From contig NZ_QTXL01000003.1 in assembly GCF_003461625.1 (NCBI RefSeq), positions 124,001 through 188,000 of the forward strand: DNA of 64,000 nt. Direction: 5' to 3'. Under the pieces are notes generated by a model. The model searched no databases. It was not told where the DNA came from and saw nothing but the letters and a program-made list of their open reading frames with translations. Source of the DNA: Clostridium sp. AF15-31. GTDB lineage: Bacteria; Bacillota; Clostridia; Lachnospirales; Lachnospiraceae. Shown in pieces: positions 1-9,142 of this stretch (its first letter is position 1; each line of letters opens with the position of its first letter). A program made the translations under genes and the position numbers.

Positions 1-52
1 ATATAATATTCTGTACTTCTTTTGTATGAAGTTCTAATTTATTCTTTTCCAC
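1..52 (-). CDS. Start of a downstream gene, probably polyprenyl (farnesyl) diphosphate synthase, cut by window edge
   Basis: A GTG codon at 52-50 opens a frame (M-E-K-N-K-L-E-L-H...) that runs to the window edge without a stop. A GGAGAG ribosome site sits 4-5 nt before the GTG. The frame overlaps the last codons of xseB, as expected for translational coupling. In Firmicutes the gene after xseA-xseB is usually ispA, which makes isoprenoid diphosphates; that identity comes from gene order only, since 17 codons are not enough to recognise the family. Confidence 0.45.
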   Translation of the reverse strand, partial: MEKNKLELHTKEVQNII

Positions 53-257
53 TGTTCTCTCCACTTAATACGATCATTTCTTTTTCAACATCACACAGAT
101 CATCCTTACATGCCTGAACAAGCTGTACGCCCTCTGCGTAGGCTGCCAGACTATCCTTTAACGATGTCGCGGGATTCTCTAAGACAGCCGTGATTGCTTC
201 TATTTTCTTCAGGGATTCCTCGATTGAGAAATCCTTCTTTTCCATCTTCTCTGCCAT
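39..257 (-). CDS. xseB: Exodeoxyribonuclease VII small subunit
   Basis: A 72-residue acidic helical protein of the usual XseB length. It contains the typical pattern S-I-E-E-S-L-K-K-I-E near the N-terminus and a following L-x-D-S-L-x-x-Y-x-E-G segment. The small subunit packs on the coiled-coil part of XseA to form exonuclease VII, which degrades single-stranded DNA to short oligonucleotides in the cytoplasm. It starts 2 bp after the xseA stop, so the two are cotranscribed and probably coupled. Confidence 0.93.
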   Translation of the reverse strand: MAEKMEKKDFSIEESLKKIEAITAVLENPATSLKDSLAAYAEGVQLVQACKDDLCDVEKEMIVLSGENSGKE

Positions 258-259
258 TT

Positions 260-1465
260 CTAATCTTCCTCTTTCACATCCGTTACTCTTGTCTCGATCA
301 GACCATCATGAACACGGATGGTAATGTGGTCATCTTTTTCTATCTCTTTTATCGTCGTTACCGGCGTTCCGGTCTTTTCGATATATCCAAATCCATTTAT
401 AAGCTTCGCCGATGGTGACAGACCATGCAGACGTTCTGCAAGAAGCATCACCCGATGTTCGTATCTGTCGTATTTGTTCTTCATAGCACGGTTTAAACGA
501 TCTGACAGATCATCCAGATAAATCTGCTGCTGTGCAAGCCTCTGCTTCGGATTCAGGATACGAAGATGCCTTTCTGCAGCCTGCAGCTTCTCCTGATATG
601 CTGCAAGTCTCCGTTTCATCAGATAATCCATCTGTCTGCCCTGATTTATGACCTGATGGACTGCAGACATCACATCCGGGATTGCCTGCTCACAGGCGGC
701 TGATGGTGTCGGTGCTCGAAGATCTGCCGCATAATCTGCGATCGTATTATCAATCTCATGACCTGTACCGGAAATGATTGGCGTTGTTGCATGGTAGATT
801 GCCCATGCAACGACCTCCTCATTAAACGCCCAGAGGTCTTCGATCGAGCCGCCGCCACGACCGATAATGATCGTATCTACGCCCATGTTATCCAACACTT
901 CGATTCCATGCGCGATATCTTCTGCTGCCCCATCTCCCTGTACCTTTGCCGGATACAGGATAAGCTGGACATATGGATTTCTTCTCTTTGCGATGTTTCT
1001 GATATCCTGGATCGCTGCACCTGTCTGTGCTGTCACGATGCCTACCCGCTTCGGATATGCCGGTATCGGCTTCTTGATATCGAATTCAAACAGTCCCTGT
1101 TCATACAGCTTCTGTTTCAACTGTTCATACCGCTCATAGAGATTTCCAATCCCATCCAGCTTGATCTCTTTTACATATAACTGATATCTGCCATCCCGTT
1201 CGTAGATATTCACACTTCCGTGGCAGACTACCTGCTGCCCGTTTTCCAGTTTGAAATCAAGACCGGAATATGCATAACTTTTAAACATAACAGCCATGAT
1301 CGAACCGGTCTCATCCTTCAATGAAAAATAGATATGCCCGGAACTGTGATATTTGCAGTTAGAGACTTCTCCCTTCACATAAATATCACCAAGCAGATAA
1401 TCACTGCTGATCAGATTCTTGATATATCCATTTACCTGTCCGACGGTATAGCTTTTCTTTGCCAT
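260..1465 (-). CDS. xseA: Exodeoxyribonuclease VII large subunit
   Basis: This 401-residue protein is the catalytic subunit of exonuclease VII. An N-terminal OB-fold (about residues 1-100, with the V-K-G-E-V-S-N motif) binds single-stranded DNA. The conserved catalytic-domain block GRGGGSIEDLWAFNEE lies at residues 202-217, followed by an H-E-I-D block and a long coiled-coil region (about 270-350) that binds XseB. Length and order are normal for the family. It sits between nusB and xseB with gaps of 8 and 2 bp, so one operon is likely. Confidence 0.96.
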   Translation of the reverse strand: MAKKSYTVGQVNGYIKNLISSDYLLGDIYVKGEVSNCKYHSSGHIYFSLKDETGSIMAVMFKSYAYSGLDFKLENGQQVVCHGSVNIYERDGRYQLYVKEIKLDGIGNLYERYEQLKQKLYEQGLFEFDIKKPIPAYPKRVGIVTAQTGAAIQDIRNIAKRRNPYVQLILYPAKVQGDGAAEDIAHGIEVLDNMGVDTIIIGRGGGSIEDLWAFNEEVVAWAIYHATTPIISGTGHEIDNTIADYAADLRAPTPSAACEQAIPDVMSAVHQVINQGRQMDYLMKRRLAAYQEKLQAAERHLRILNPKQRLAQQQIYLDDLSDRLNRAMKNKYDRYEHRVMLLAERLHGLSPSAKLINGFGYIEKTGTPVTTIKEIEKDDHITIRVHDGLIETRVTDVKEED

Positions 1466-1473
1466 ATTCTCAC

Positions 1474-1908
1474 CTAATCTGCAAGCTTTGCAAGAAGTGC
1501 ATTAATGAAGCTCTTTGCTTCTACATCGCAGTATGTCTTTGCAAGCTCTACTGCTTCATTGATCGCTACCTTTACAGGAATATCTTCATCAAATTTGATC
1601 TCGTATACAGCCAGTCTGAGAATCGCAAGCTCCGCTTTTCCGATTCTGCCAAGCTTCCATCCCTGTGAAATACCACTGATCGTTTCATCGATCTCTGTAA
1701 TATGGGCTACGACTGCCTCTACTCGATCTATAACATAGGCTTTTTCTTCCTCTGTCATGGCTACTGCATCCATCTTGTTATCGTCTTCATCATAAAGGCT
1801 GGCATGCTCCAGTTCGAGTTCTGCTTCTTCTCTGATCTCTGAAATGTCATTGAATTCCAGACTGAATAAAATTTTAAATACGGTTTCTCTTATCTCTCGT
1901 CTTGTCAT
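1474..1908 (-). CDS. nusB: Transcription antitermination factor NusB
   Basis: A 144-residue all-helical protein starting M-T-R-R-E-I-R-E, a typical NusB N-terminus (basic arginine-rich helix that binds boxA RNA). The C-terminal pattern I-N-E-A-V-E-L-A-K-T-Y is the conserved NusB signature. It acts with NusA, NusE (S10) and NusG in antitermination on rRNA operons. It lies 10 bp after asp23 and 8 bp before xseA, a common Firmicutes arrangement. Confidence 0.95.
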   Translation of the reverse strand: MTRREIRETVFKILFSLEFNDISEIREEAELELEHASLYDEDDNKMDAVAMTEEEKAYVIDRVEAVVAHITEIDETISGISQGWKLGRIGKAELAILRLAVYEIKFDEDIPVKVAINEAVELAKTYCDVEAKSFINALLAKLAD

Positions 1909-1918
1909 ATGTTCCTCT

Positions 1919-2305
1919 CTAGTTTGCGTCTGCCATGCGAACGCCGGCTACACGTATATTTACCTTGGTTACATTAAGACCTGTCATAGTCTCGATCGCC
2001 TGCTTTACTTTATCCTGAACCTGTGTTGTCACAGTTGGAATGCTGTATTCATATAATACATCGATCGCAAGATCTACTTTTACTTCGCCCGGCAGTAACT
2101 CTACTTTCACGCCCTTTGCCGGATTCTTCTTGCCCAGACGGCTTGCAAGTTCATTTGATAGCGAGCCGGCAAGTCTTGATACGCCGTCTACCTCGGTTGC
2201 TGCCAGACCTGCAATGATCGCGATTACCTCGCCTGCGATCTGTACATGACCGATGGAATTTTCTTCTTCTATATTTTCATACGTGCTTGTATTTTCTTCA
2301 CTCAT
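1919..2305 (-). CDS. Asp23/Gls24 family envelope stress protein
   Basis: The start chosen is the ATG at 2305-2303 because GGAGGT lies 7 nt upstream at 2313-2318; an upstream ATG in the same frame (2362) has no ribosome site and overlaps the promoter. The resulting 128-residue protein has an acidic N-terminus, then G-x-V-x-I-A-G-E-V-I-A-I-I-A-G-L-A-A and the V-N-I-R-V-A-G-V end typical of the Asp23 family (DUF322). These proteins associate with the membrane in Gram-positive bacteria and respond to envelope stress. It is the first gene of the operon asp23-nusB-xseA-xseB. Confidence 0.9.
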   Translation of the reverse strand: MSEENTSTYENIEEENSIGHVQIAGEVIAIIAGLAATEVDGVSRLAGSLSNELASRLGKKNPAKGVKVELLPGEVKVDLAIDVLYEYSIPTVTTQVQDKVKQAIETMTGLNVTKVNIRVAGVRMADAN

Positions 2306-2350
2306 TCTGTATACCTCCAGACTTCCTGTATTTGTACATATTGATTCAAT

Positions 2351-2379
2351 ATTATACCGCAATTATGAAAAACATTCAA
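2351..2379 (-). promoter_or_regulatory. Sigma-A-type promoter of the asp23-nusB-xseAB operon
   Basis: Reading the minus strand, TTGAAT (2379-2374) and TATAAT (2356-2351) are separated by 17 nt. Transcription would start near 2344, about 40 nt before the asp23 start. Foldback element A lies upstream of this promoter, not in the leader. Confidence 0.7.
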
Positions 2380-2400
2380 CACCCGGAATTGGCGGGGAAA

Positions 2401-2680
2401 ATTCAGAATTAGCCATTAGTTTTGTGAGGGATATGCAGGTATGTTGTGTCCGCTGGTGCTTGTATCATATAACAACGCGCTTCTCTTCCTATGAAGTGCA
2501 CATGTCTTATCCGCACATACTCCTGTGCAAACTCGCCTGCGGCTCAGACATGCACCCGTATGTGCTGACAATGTGCACTTCATAACGGAAGCTTCGCTAA
2601 TGTTGTTATATGATACAAGCACCAGCCAGACAGATCATACCTGCATATCCATTCACTTTGTACAATAGCTAATTCTGAAT
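2401..2680. repeat. Foldback element A (long imperfect palindrome)
   Basis: About 280 bp that folds on itself. ATTCAGAATTAGC at 2401-2413 pairs with GCTAATTCTGAAT at 2668-2680, and further arm blocks pair inward, for example GTGCTTGTATCATATAACAA (from 2456) with its complement near 2602-2622, and ATGAAGTGCACAT (2491-2503) with 2571-2583. The apex, read on the minus strand, holds GGGTGC, then TGAGCCGCAGGCGAGTT, then GCACAGGAGTA. The same apex occurs in element B at 11.5 kb on the plus strand. The rest of 2306-2935 holds the asp23 promoter, AT-rich spacer and the terminator at 2843. Confidence 0.85.
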
Positions 2681-2842
2681 TTGTTCATATTCTTTGAATA
2701 TCTTATGACTTTATACTAATTTATAGTTTCCAGCATAGTATTTGCATTGTTAATGTTGTTTATTTATATTTTCATATAATATAAATAAAATATATACACA
2801 TTGCCATATTTACAGCTTTGACAATAATTCAATTTTTCACAT

Positions 2843-2907
2843 AAAAAAACGAATACCTACTATAATGTGATATGTGCATCAAATCATTATAACAGGTATC
2901 CGTTTTA
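2843..2907 (-). terminator. Terminator of the Big_2 protein gene array
   Basis: On the minus strand, AAAACGGATACCT pairs with AGGTATTCGTTTTTTT, with a secondary TATAAT/ATTATA pairing inside. It lies 29 bp after the stop of the last Big_2 gene and ends in a run of seven T. Confidence 0.75.
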
Positions 2908-2935
2908 TAATTATAATCTTTATTATTCTTTTGTT

Positions 2936-4987
2936 TTATTTTGCCACTACATGTGCCTTTACGGTTGTGGATCGTGTTTTATCTGTTACTGTTACGTTTA
3001 ATGTAGCAGTATATTCTACGCCATCTATAGTGGCGGTGCTTGTCCAGATATGGGTTCCGGCTGTAAGATATATTACGTTTCCATATACCGTTTTTCTCTC
3101 ATTGGATCTCCATTTTGTAAAATTACGAATGTCGATTGCCTGATTGTCCGATCCGATCGTGATCTGATATACCGGAAGTACGATTTTCTGATATGGGGTA
3201 GATGCGGTTACCTTGCTGTCGCATACCCAGGTTCCTATATCTTGTGCCTCGCTTGCTACAAAGACATCATAGGTTCCGTCCGGAACAAAAATCTGAAACG
3301 ATCCATCTGATTCCGGGTCATTAAATTCTGACATATCACACAACGTATCTTTTTCTTTTGCATATAAAGATATATAGTATGGTGCAGCCACATTTGTGAC
3401 CGTTGATGTAATCTTATGTCCGTCCAGATCATACACACAGCCCTTAAATGCTACACTATCCTTCACAATTATTGTAACTGATAAAATCGTTGTTATTGAA
3501 GCATCTTCGGTATCTGTTACTTTGGCTTTCAGTGTATAGGTGCCTGTTTTTTCTGTATCCAGAATGCAGTTAAGTCCAAATGCACTTTTGCTGTAACTTA
3601 TTTCATTTGAACATTGAAGTATCTCATATTTCACACTTCCATTTCCGCCATAAACTGAGGCATCCAGATCAACATGGCATGATTTCTTTGTTTCTCCTTT
3701 TTCCTGCCGCAGATAATCATATTGCACAATATCTGCTGCCATTAACCGGTTCTCATCGGCTATCTTCCATGTGATCGTATGATGGACCTTATTACCGATC
3801 TCGTCTTCTACCTCAATTTTCGTGGTATAAATTCCGCCTTTTGTAAAACTTCCTGAAAACTCCAGACAATCGGTTATACCATTAAACATATCATCGTCTT
3901 TTATTATCTTACATGTAATTCCCTGAGGAAGCTCTCCTGTTATCTTAAACGAACACAGCCCGACCAGTCCCGGTTCATAATATTTTTCATCGGAATAGTG
4001 ATTGATACTATATCCAACACTTTTTATGATCTCGGACTTTGTCGTCTGCTCTCTTATGATTCCCTTATATGCAGCCTCTCCCTTATAATTCATTTTGGCA
4101 ATCACAACCTGTACCATATCTCCTGTTACAAGTGCATCTAAAGTATCCAGTGTTATCTTGTATGTTATCTTATCGGAGGTCTTAACCGAATCAATATTAC
4201 ATTCCTTCTTATAACTGCCAAAAGAGTACTTTCTTTTATAGATTTTAAAATCCGAACTGCTTAATTCCTTGGCACCTGTCAATTCTACCTGAACCTGCAT
4301 CATTCCAATCGCCTTCACACTTTTTACAGTTACAGGTGCCGGAGCCGGCTTTACCTGGTTCTTTACTGTAATCTTGCAGGCTGCTTTCTTTCCGGAACCA
4401 TCCTTTGCGGTCGCCGTGATCGTAACGGTTCCGGCTTTCTTTGCCGTTACAACGCCTTTGCCTGATACTGTTGCAACCTTTGTGTTGGATGACTTCCATA
4501 CAACTGCCTTATTGCTGGCTTTCTTCGGTGTAATCGTTGCCTTTAAGGTCTGCTTCTTACCAACTGTCATGGTTGATTTTGTCTTATTCAGCTTTACTTT
4601 GGTAACCGGTGTACCGACGGTTACTGTGATCGTGCATTTTTTCTTTTTATTTGCCTTTGAAATCACATAAATCTTTGCTGTTCCCTTTTTCTTTGCTGTG
4701 ATCTTACCCTTTGCATTTACTGTCACGATTTTTTTATTGCTTGTCTTATAAGTAACCTTCTTTGAAGCTTTTCCGGTTACGGTTACCTTTGATTTCAAGG
4801 TAAATGTTTTTCCTTTTTTCAGTGTCAACTGCTTTGCCGGAAGATTTGTTACAGCAATTGACTTCACCGTTCCTGTAGCAGCATAGCTCTCTCCCTGTGG
4901 AATAGTAAGGATAGATAGTACGACTGTTACAGCAAGCACCCATGCAAGGATCCGTTTGGCATAGCTCATATTATGTATTCGATTCAT
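2936..4987 (-). CDS. Secreted Big_2 (bacterial Ig-like) repeat protein, paralog 1 of 4
   Basis: A 683-residue protein with a Sec signal peptide (basic start M-N-R-I-H..., hydrophobic stretch about 14-30, A-A cleavage near 37). Two Big_2 domains follow at about 40-125 and 127-210, very rich in lysine and threonine (L-T-L-K-K-G-K-T-F-T-L-K). The region from about 215 on contains several further beta-rich domains of unknown family. No LPXTG sorting signal or C-terminal membrane anchor is seen. It is the last of four tandem genes, 12 bp after the next paralog. Big_2 domains occur in adhesins and other surface proteins; the ligand here is unknown. Confidence 0.85.
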   Translation of the reverse strand: MNRIHNMSYAKRILAWVLAVTVVLSILTIPQGESYAATGTVKSIAVTNLPAKQLTLKKGKTFTLKSKVTVTGKASKKVTYKTSNKKIVTVNAKGKITAKKKGTAKIYVISKANKKKKCTITVTVGTPVTKVKLNKTKSTMTVGKKQTLKATITPKKASNKAVVWKSSNTKVATVSGKGVVTAKKAGTVTITATAKDGSGKKAACKITVKNQVKPAPAPVTVKSVKAIGMMQVQVELTGAKELSSSDFKIYKRKYSFGSYKKECNIDSVKTSDKITYKITLDTLDALVTGDMVQVVIAKMNYKGEAAYKGIIREQTTKSEIIKSVGYSINHYSDEKYYEPGLVGLCSFKITGELPQGITCKIIKDDDMFNGITDCLEFSGSFTKGGIYTTKIEVEDEIGNKVHHTITWKIADENRLMAADIVQYDYLRQEKGETKKSCHVDLDASVYGGNGSVKYEILQCSNEISYSKSAFGLNCILDTEKTGTYTLKAKVTDTEDASITTILSVTIIVKDSVAFKGCVYDLDGHKITSTVTNVAAPYYISLYAKEKDTLCDMSEFNDPESDGSFQIFVPDGTYDVFVASEAQDIGTWVCDSKVTASTPYQKIVLPVYQITIGSDNQAIDIRNFTKWRSNERKTVYGNVIYLTAGTHIWTSTATIDGVEYTATLNVTVTDKTRSTTVKAHVVAK

Positions 4988-4999
4988 ATCCTGTCCTCC

Positions 5000-7003
5000 T
5001 TACTGACGATCATATGCCTTTACTGTCAGACTCTTGCCGTTCACAGTAAATCTGGCATAACTTTTACCATCTTCCGTCTTAATATAATAAGTACCATTTG
5101 GAAGATAAAGCGTATCTCCTGATTCATATCCATACGCATTTGCACCATTCACATCTACCCAATATCCAAATGATGTGGCTGTACTCTTTTCCGGATCCGG
5201 AACGATCGTTACCGGATAGACCGGAAGTGTCACATCAAAAGTCATCGGCTCATCACCGGAATTCACCGGACATTTCTGATTGTAAAATGTATACTTTGCT
5301 GTATGACTTGCATTATAAAAGGTAATATTATAATTTCCCGGAATAATGGTATAAGACATTGTACCATCTTGTATTGAACCACTGGTAGAACTCAATTCCT
5401 GTGTTGGATCATCCGAATATCCATGAAAGGAATAATTTCCTCTTCGGATCGGATCACCATTTGCATCCCGGACAATCGCACTGATATGTGCTCCATCAAT
5501 AATTGTATATGTAATTGTCGCAACCGTATATAGGGCCGGGTTATTCTTATCTGTTGCCTTAACCTGAATCTGATATTCGCCGGCATCTACATTTTCAAAT
5601 GATACACTCATATAGCCTGATGTCCTGATTGTCGCCTGGAAAAGTTCATAATCCCCACCGGCTAATTCATATGTATACTGCCCACTTCCACCGTATACAG
5701 AATATGGCTTATGATAGACGCCATTCTCCCGTGAAAAATACTGACATGTCGTACTACGTGAATACAACTGGTTTTCATCATAAATTATCCAGATAATGGT
5801 CGTCTGATATTTATTTCCCAGTTCATCCTCGCAGGTCAACAAGCTCTGAGTCTCACCTGCTTCTGTCGGTGATCCTGTAAACACAATACTTTCATCAATT
5901 ATATCATTCAATATATAATAATCCATTCCTACAGGCAGCTTATCAATTGAATACGTCCTGTAACCGGTTCCATAAGTAAGATCATCATTGTAGCTTTCCA
6001 ATGCTCCATTTACTTTGATCGCATAGTATCTGGTTTTCTGAATATTAACTGTCTTATCCCGATATATACACTCCTTATATACACCGCCGGTTTTGACTGC
6101 TACCTTGATATATGTATTTTTCTGAAACTCATCTTCATCGTTGATATGCAGTATATATGTGATATGATCACTAGTTTCTGCCTGAACTACTTGATACGGT
6201 TTCTTATAGGTACCATATGAATACTGCTTTGCAAAGATCTCAAAGTCTGCCTTTGTAAGTACAACCGCCTTGGAAAATGTGATTTCTATGCTCTCCACTC
6301 CAAGAACCTTCATACTTTTGATCGCATAGTCCGGAGCAGCCGGAGTTGGATCAGCCGGCTTTGCTGCAGATGCTTTCTTTACTGTTACCTTGCAGGTGGC
6401 TTTCTTACCGGAGCCGTCCTTTGCTGTTGCTGTAATCGTAGCTGTTCCTGCTTTCTTTGCCTTTACAACACCCTTGCTGGTTACAGTTGCAACCTTCTTA
6501 TTGGATGACTTCCATACGACTGCCTTGCTGCTGGCTTTCTTCGGTGTAACCGTTGCCTTTAAGGTCTGCTTTTTGCCAATTGTCATCGTGGACTTGGTCT
6601 TGTTCAGCTTTACCTTGGTAACCGGTGTACCGACTGTCACTGTGATCGTGCATTTTTTCTTTTTATTTGCCTTTGAGATCACATAGATCTTAGCGGTTCC
6701 TTTTTTCTTCGCTGTGATCTTACCCTTTGCATTTACCGTTGCAATCTTTTTATTGCTTGTCTTATAGGTAACCTTCTTTGAAGCCTTTCCGGTTACGGTT
6801 ACCTTTGATTTCAAGGTAAATGTTTTTCCTTTTTTGAGTGTCAGTTGTTTTGCCGGCAGGTTGGTAACCGCTACAGATTTTACTTTACCGGTTGCCGCAC
6901 TTACTTCCGTATCCGGAACCGTAAGTATGGACACTGCTACTGCTGCTGCGATCACAACTGCCAGAATTCGTTTTAGCACTGACATTTTCGTATGTTTTTT
7001 CAT
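5000..7003 (-). CDS. Secreted Big_2 repeat protein, paralog 2 of 4
   Basis: A 667-residue exported protein with an N-terminal signal peptide and two Big_2 domains (about 40-210). The DNA for this part (about 6390-6900) is almost identical by eye to that of paralog 4 (about 10584-11100). The C-terminal two-thirds are clearly different from the other paralogs, though the domain plan is kept: an alpha-to-beta segment after residue 220 with S-Y-G-T-Y-K-K, a D-E-L-G-N-K block and a final beta-rich domain. There is no cell-wall sorting motif. It lies 20 bp after paralog 3. Confidence 0.85.
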   Translation of the reverse strand: MKKHTKMSVLKRILAVVIAAAVAVSILTVPDTEVSAATGKVKSVAVTNLPAKQLTLKKGKTFTLKSKVTVTGKASKKVTYKTSNKKIATVNAKGKITAKKKGTAKIYVISKANKKKKCTITVTVGTPVTKVKLNKTKSTMTIGKKQTLKATVTPKKASSKAVVWKSSNKKVATVTSKGVVKAKKAGTATITATAKDGSGKKATCKVTVKKASAAKPADPTPAAPDYAIKSMKVLGVESIEITFSKAVVLTKADFEIFAKQYSYGTYKKPYQVVQAETSDHITYILHINDEDEFQKNTYIKVAVKTGGVYKECIYRDKTVNIQKTRYYAIKVNGALESYNDDLTYGTGYRTYSIDKLPVGMDYYILNDIIDESIVFTGSPTEAGETQSLLTCEDELGNKYQTTIIWIIYDENQLYSRSTTCQYFSRENGVYHKPYSVYGGSGQYTYELAGGDYELFQATIRTSGYMSVSFENVDAGEYQIQVKATDKNNPALYTVATITYTIIDGAHISAIVRDANGDPIRRGNYSFHGYSDDPTQELSSTSGSIQDGTMSYTIIPGNYNITFYNASHTAKYTFYNQKCPVNSGDEPMTFDVTLPVYPVTIVPDPEKSTATSFGYWVDVNGANAYGYESGDTLYLPNGTYYIKTEDGKSYARFTVNGKSLTVKAYDRQ

Positions 7004-7023
7004 AAAATAGTCTCCCCTTTTAT

Positions 7024-9096
7024 TTATTGAGCCATTACATGGGCGGTTACCATTGCAGCCCGTGTAGTATTTGTAACTGATATTTTAAGAGTTGCCTGAT
7101 AAGTCACACCATCTTTCTCCGCGGTACCGGTCAGTGTATAATTACCAACCGCCAGATAGAGGTATCCGCCTTTTCCCTGTACAACTCCATTTTCATCCTT
7201 CCACTCTCCCATTTCGCTAAGATCTGCAAAATCCGTATTATCCGACACGATGGTCTGTTGATATACAGGAAGAGTTAACTTAACTTCATTCGTAGCTGCA
7301 CTTACAAAATAATCACTTGCATAGGCTCCTGTTCCGCCTCTTTCATCCTCAATCGAGATATCATAGACTCCTTCCGGTACATAGCTGTATATTGCCATTC
7401 CATCGCTAATCTCCCCGACCTCTCGTGCATAGCTGATCTCACTGTATGAATTATCCTTCCACTGGGATTTAAGTCTGCACAAATAAGTATCTATACCGGT
7501 ATATTTGATCTTATTTCCATCCAGATCGGTAGCTGTAACACTGAGCAGGACTCCCGGCTTTATAACAAAGGTTACTGTACAGTATGTGAAAACACTGGCA
7601 TCCCTGCTGTCAGAGATCTTTATCTTCATGGTATATTCACCAGCCTGATCTGTATCAATCGAACAATACTGTACTCCGGTTGTTGACATCACCAAATCCA
7701 GACAATCTGCTTTTGACACAACTTCATATTTGTAACTGCCATTACCACCAATAGGACTTATCTGTGCTCCATACTTTACTGTATAAGTTCCATTTGGTTT
7801 GTTTGGAGCTGGAAAACTCAGGCATCCATATTTTGTAATATCCTGTGCTATGACTGCCCTTTCATCATATACTTTCCATACCTTGATATAATGAATCTTA
7901 TTTCCAAATTCATCTACGACATCAACCTTTGTCTCCCAGATTCCTGTCTCTTTTAAGGTACCATAAAACTGCAGATAACCGGATTGGTCTGCGTCATCTA
8001 CCACCTTATACGAAAGACCGGTTGGAAGATTGCTTACTGTATATACAGCATAGCCCTGTACATCCGGATCATAAACGCCTGAAGTATCTAAGGAACTGGT
8101 CCCTACCACTGTTCCTTTCTTACGTCGTACTTCCGATCTTATTGTTATCTCTGTCGGCTTTGTCCGATATGTCAGTTCTTTTGTACTGTTTAATGTCGGA
8201 ACAGATACCTGAACAATATCTCCATTATAAAAAATATCCTGTTTGTCCAGATAAAGCTTATATGTAATGTTATTTGTTGTTTCCAGATGATCAATCACAC
8301 ACTTTCTTACAAAGTTCCCGTATCCATATACCTTACTGGATACTGCAAAATCCGATGTCTGTAATATTTTTGCCTTATTTAATGTCACCTGGATCACTGC
8401 TTTATTCACAATACTCACGTTCCGGATCACAACCGGTACTTCCGGAACAACCGGAGTCACCGCTGCTTTCTTTACAGTGATCTTACAGGCTGCTTTCTTA
8501 CCGGAACCATCCTTTGCTGTCGCTGTGATCGTAACGGTTCCCGCTTTCTTTGCCTTTACGACACCTTTGCTGGTTACAGTTGCAACCTTGGTATTTGAAC
8601 TTTTCCAAATGATTCCTTTATTGCTTGGTTTCTTCGGTGAAAGGGTTGTCTTTAAGGTCAGTGATTTACCGACATTTAAGTTTGCCTTTGTCTTATTTAA
8701 CTTCACCTTGGTAACCGGGGTACCAACTGTCACCTTGATCTTACAGGTCTTTTTCTTATCTGCTTTGGAGTAAACGGTGATCGTAGCGGTTCCCTTCTTC
8801 TTTGCCGTGATCTTACCCTTTGCATTTACAGTTGCAACTTTCTTGTTACTCGATTTATATGCGACCTTTTTGGAAATCTTTCCTGTCGCTGTTACCTTTG
8901 TCTTTAAGGTAAAGGATTTTCCTTTTTTTAAGGTTAACTGCTTTGCCGGCAGATTCGTAACCGCTATGGTTTTGATCTTACCACCGGCTGCATAGCTCTC
9001 TGTCTGTGGGACAGTCAGAATGGATACTGCAACTGCGATCGCTATCACCCATGCCAGAAATCTTTTCACAGACAAATTATATCGTCTTTCTTTCAT
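7024..9096 (-). CDS. Secreted Big_2 repeat protein, paralog 3 of 4
   Basis: A 690-residue protein with a signal peptide (M-K-E-R-R..., hydrophobic about 12-28) and two Big_2 domains to about residue 210. It is the most diverged of the four in the Big_2 part, for example A-N-L-N-V-G-K-S-L-T where the others have S-T-M-T-(I/V)-G-K-K-Q-T. The C-terminal region has the shared plan, including a D-E-F-G-N-K-I-H block and a final domain ending T-A-H-V-M-A-Q, close to the T-V-K-A-H-V-V-A-K end of paralog 1. No anchor motif is seen. Function is unknown; surface or secreted binding protein is the best guess. Confidence 0.85.
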   Translation of the reverse strand: MKERRYNLSVKRFLAWVIAIAVAVSILTVPQTESYAAGGKIKTIAVTNLPAKQLTLKKGKSFTLKTKVTATGKISKKVAYKSSNKKVATVNAKGKITAKKKGTATITVYSKADKKKTCKIKVTVGTPVTKVKLNKTKANLNVGKSLTLKTTLSPKKPSNKGIIWKSSNTKVATVTSKGVVKAKKAGTVTITATAKDGSGKKAACKITVKKAAVTPVVPEVPVVIRNVSIVNKAVIQVTLNKAKILQTSDFAVSSKVYGYGNFVRKCVIDHLETTNNITYKLYLDKQDIFYNGDIVQVSVPTLNSTKELTYRTKPTEITIRSEVRRKKGTVVGTSSLDTSGVYDPDVQGYAVYTVSNLPTGLSYKVVDDADQSGYLQFYGTLKETGIWETKVDVVDEFGNKIHYIKVWKVYDERAVIAQDITKYGCLSFPAPNKPNGTYTVKYGAQISPIGGNGSYKYEVVSKADCLDLVMSTTGVQYCSIDTDQAGEYTMKIKISDSRDASVFTYCTVTFVIKPGVLLSVTATDLDGNKIKYTGIDTYLCRLKSQWKDNSYSEISYAREVGEISDGMAIYSYVPEGVYDISIEDERGGTGAYASDYFVSAATNEVKLTLPVYQQTIVSDNTDFADLSEMGEWKDENGVVQGKGGYLYLAVGNYTLTGTAEKDGVTYQATLKISVTNTTRAAMVTAHVMAQ

Positions 9097-9142
9097 CTAT
9101 ACTCTCCTTCTGTAGATTCCCTAATCTATTCTCATACGAACC

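Noticed and set aside
758..1180. 140-codon plus-strand frame inside xseA
   Set aside because: Antisense shadow of a well-conserved gene, Cys-rich composition typical of reversed codons, no ribosome site.
2253..2585. 110-codon plus-strand frame across element A
   Set aside because: It is antisense to asp23 at one end and runs through the palindrome; no ribosome site and no recognisable protein. The foldback structure explains the open frame.
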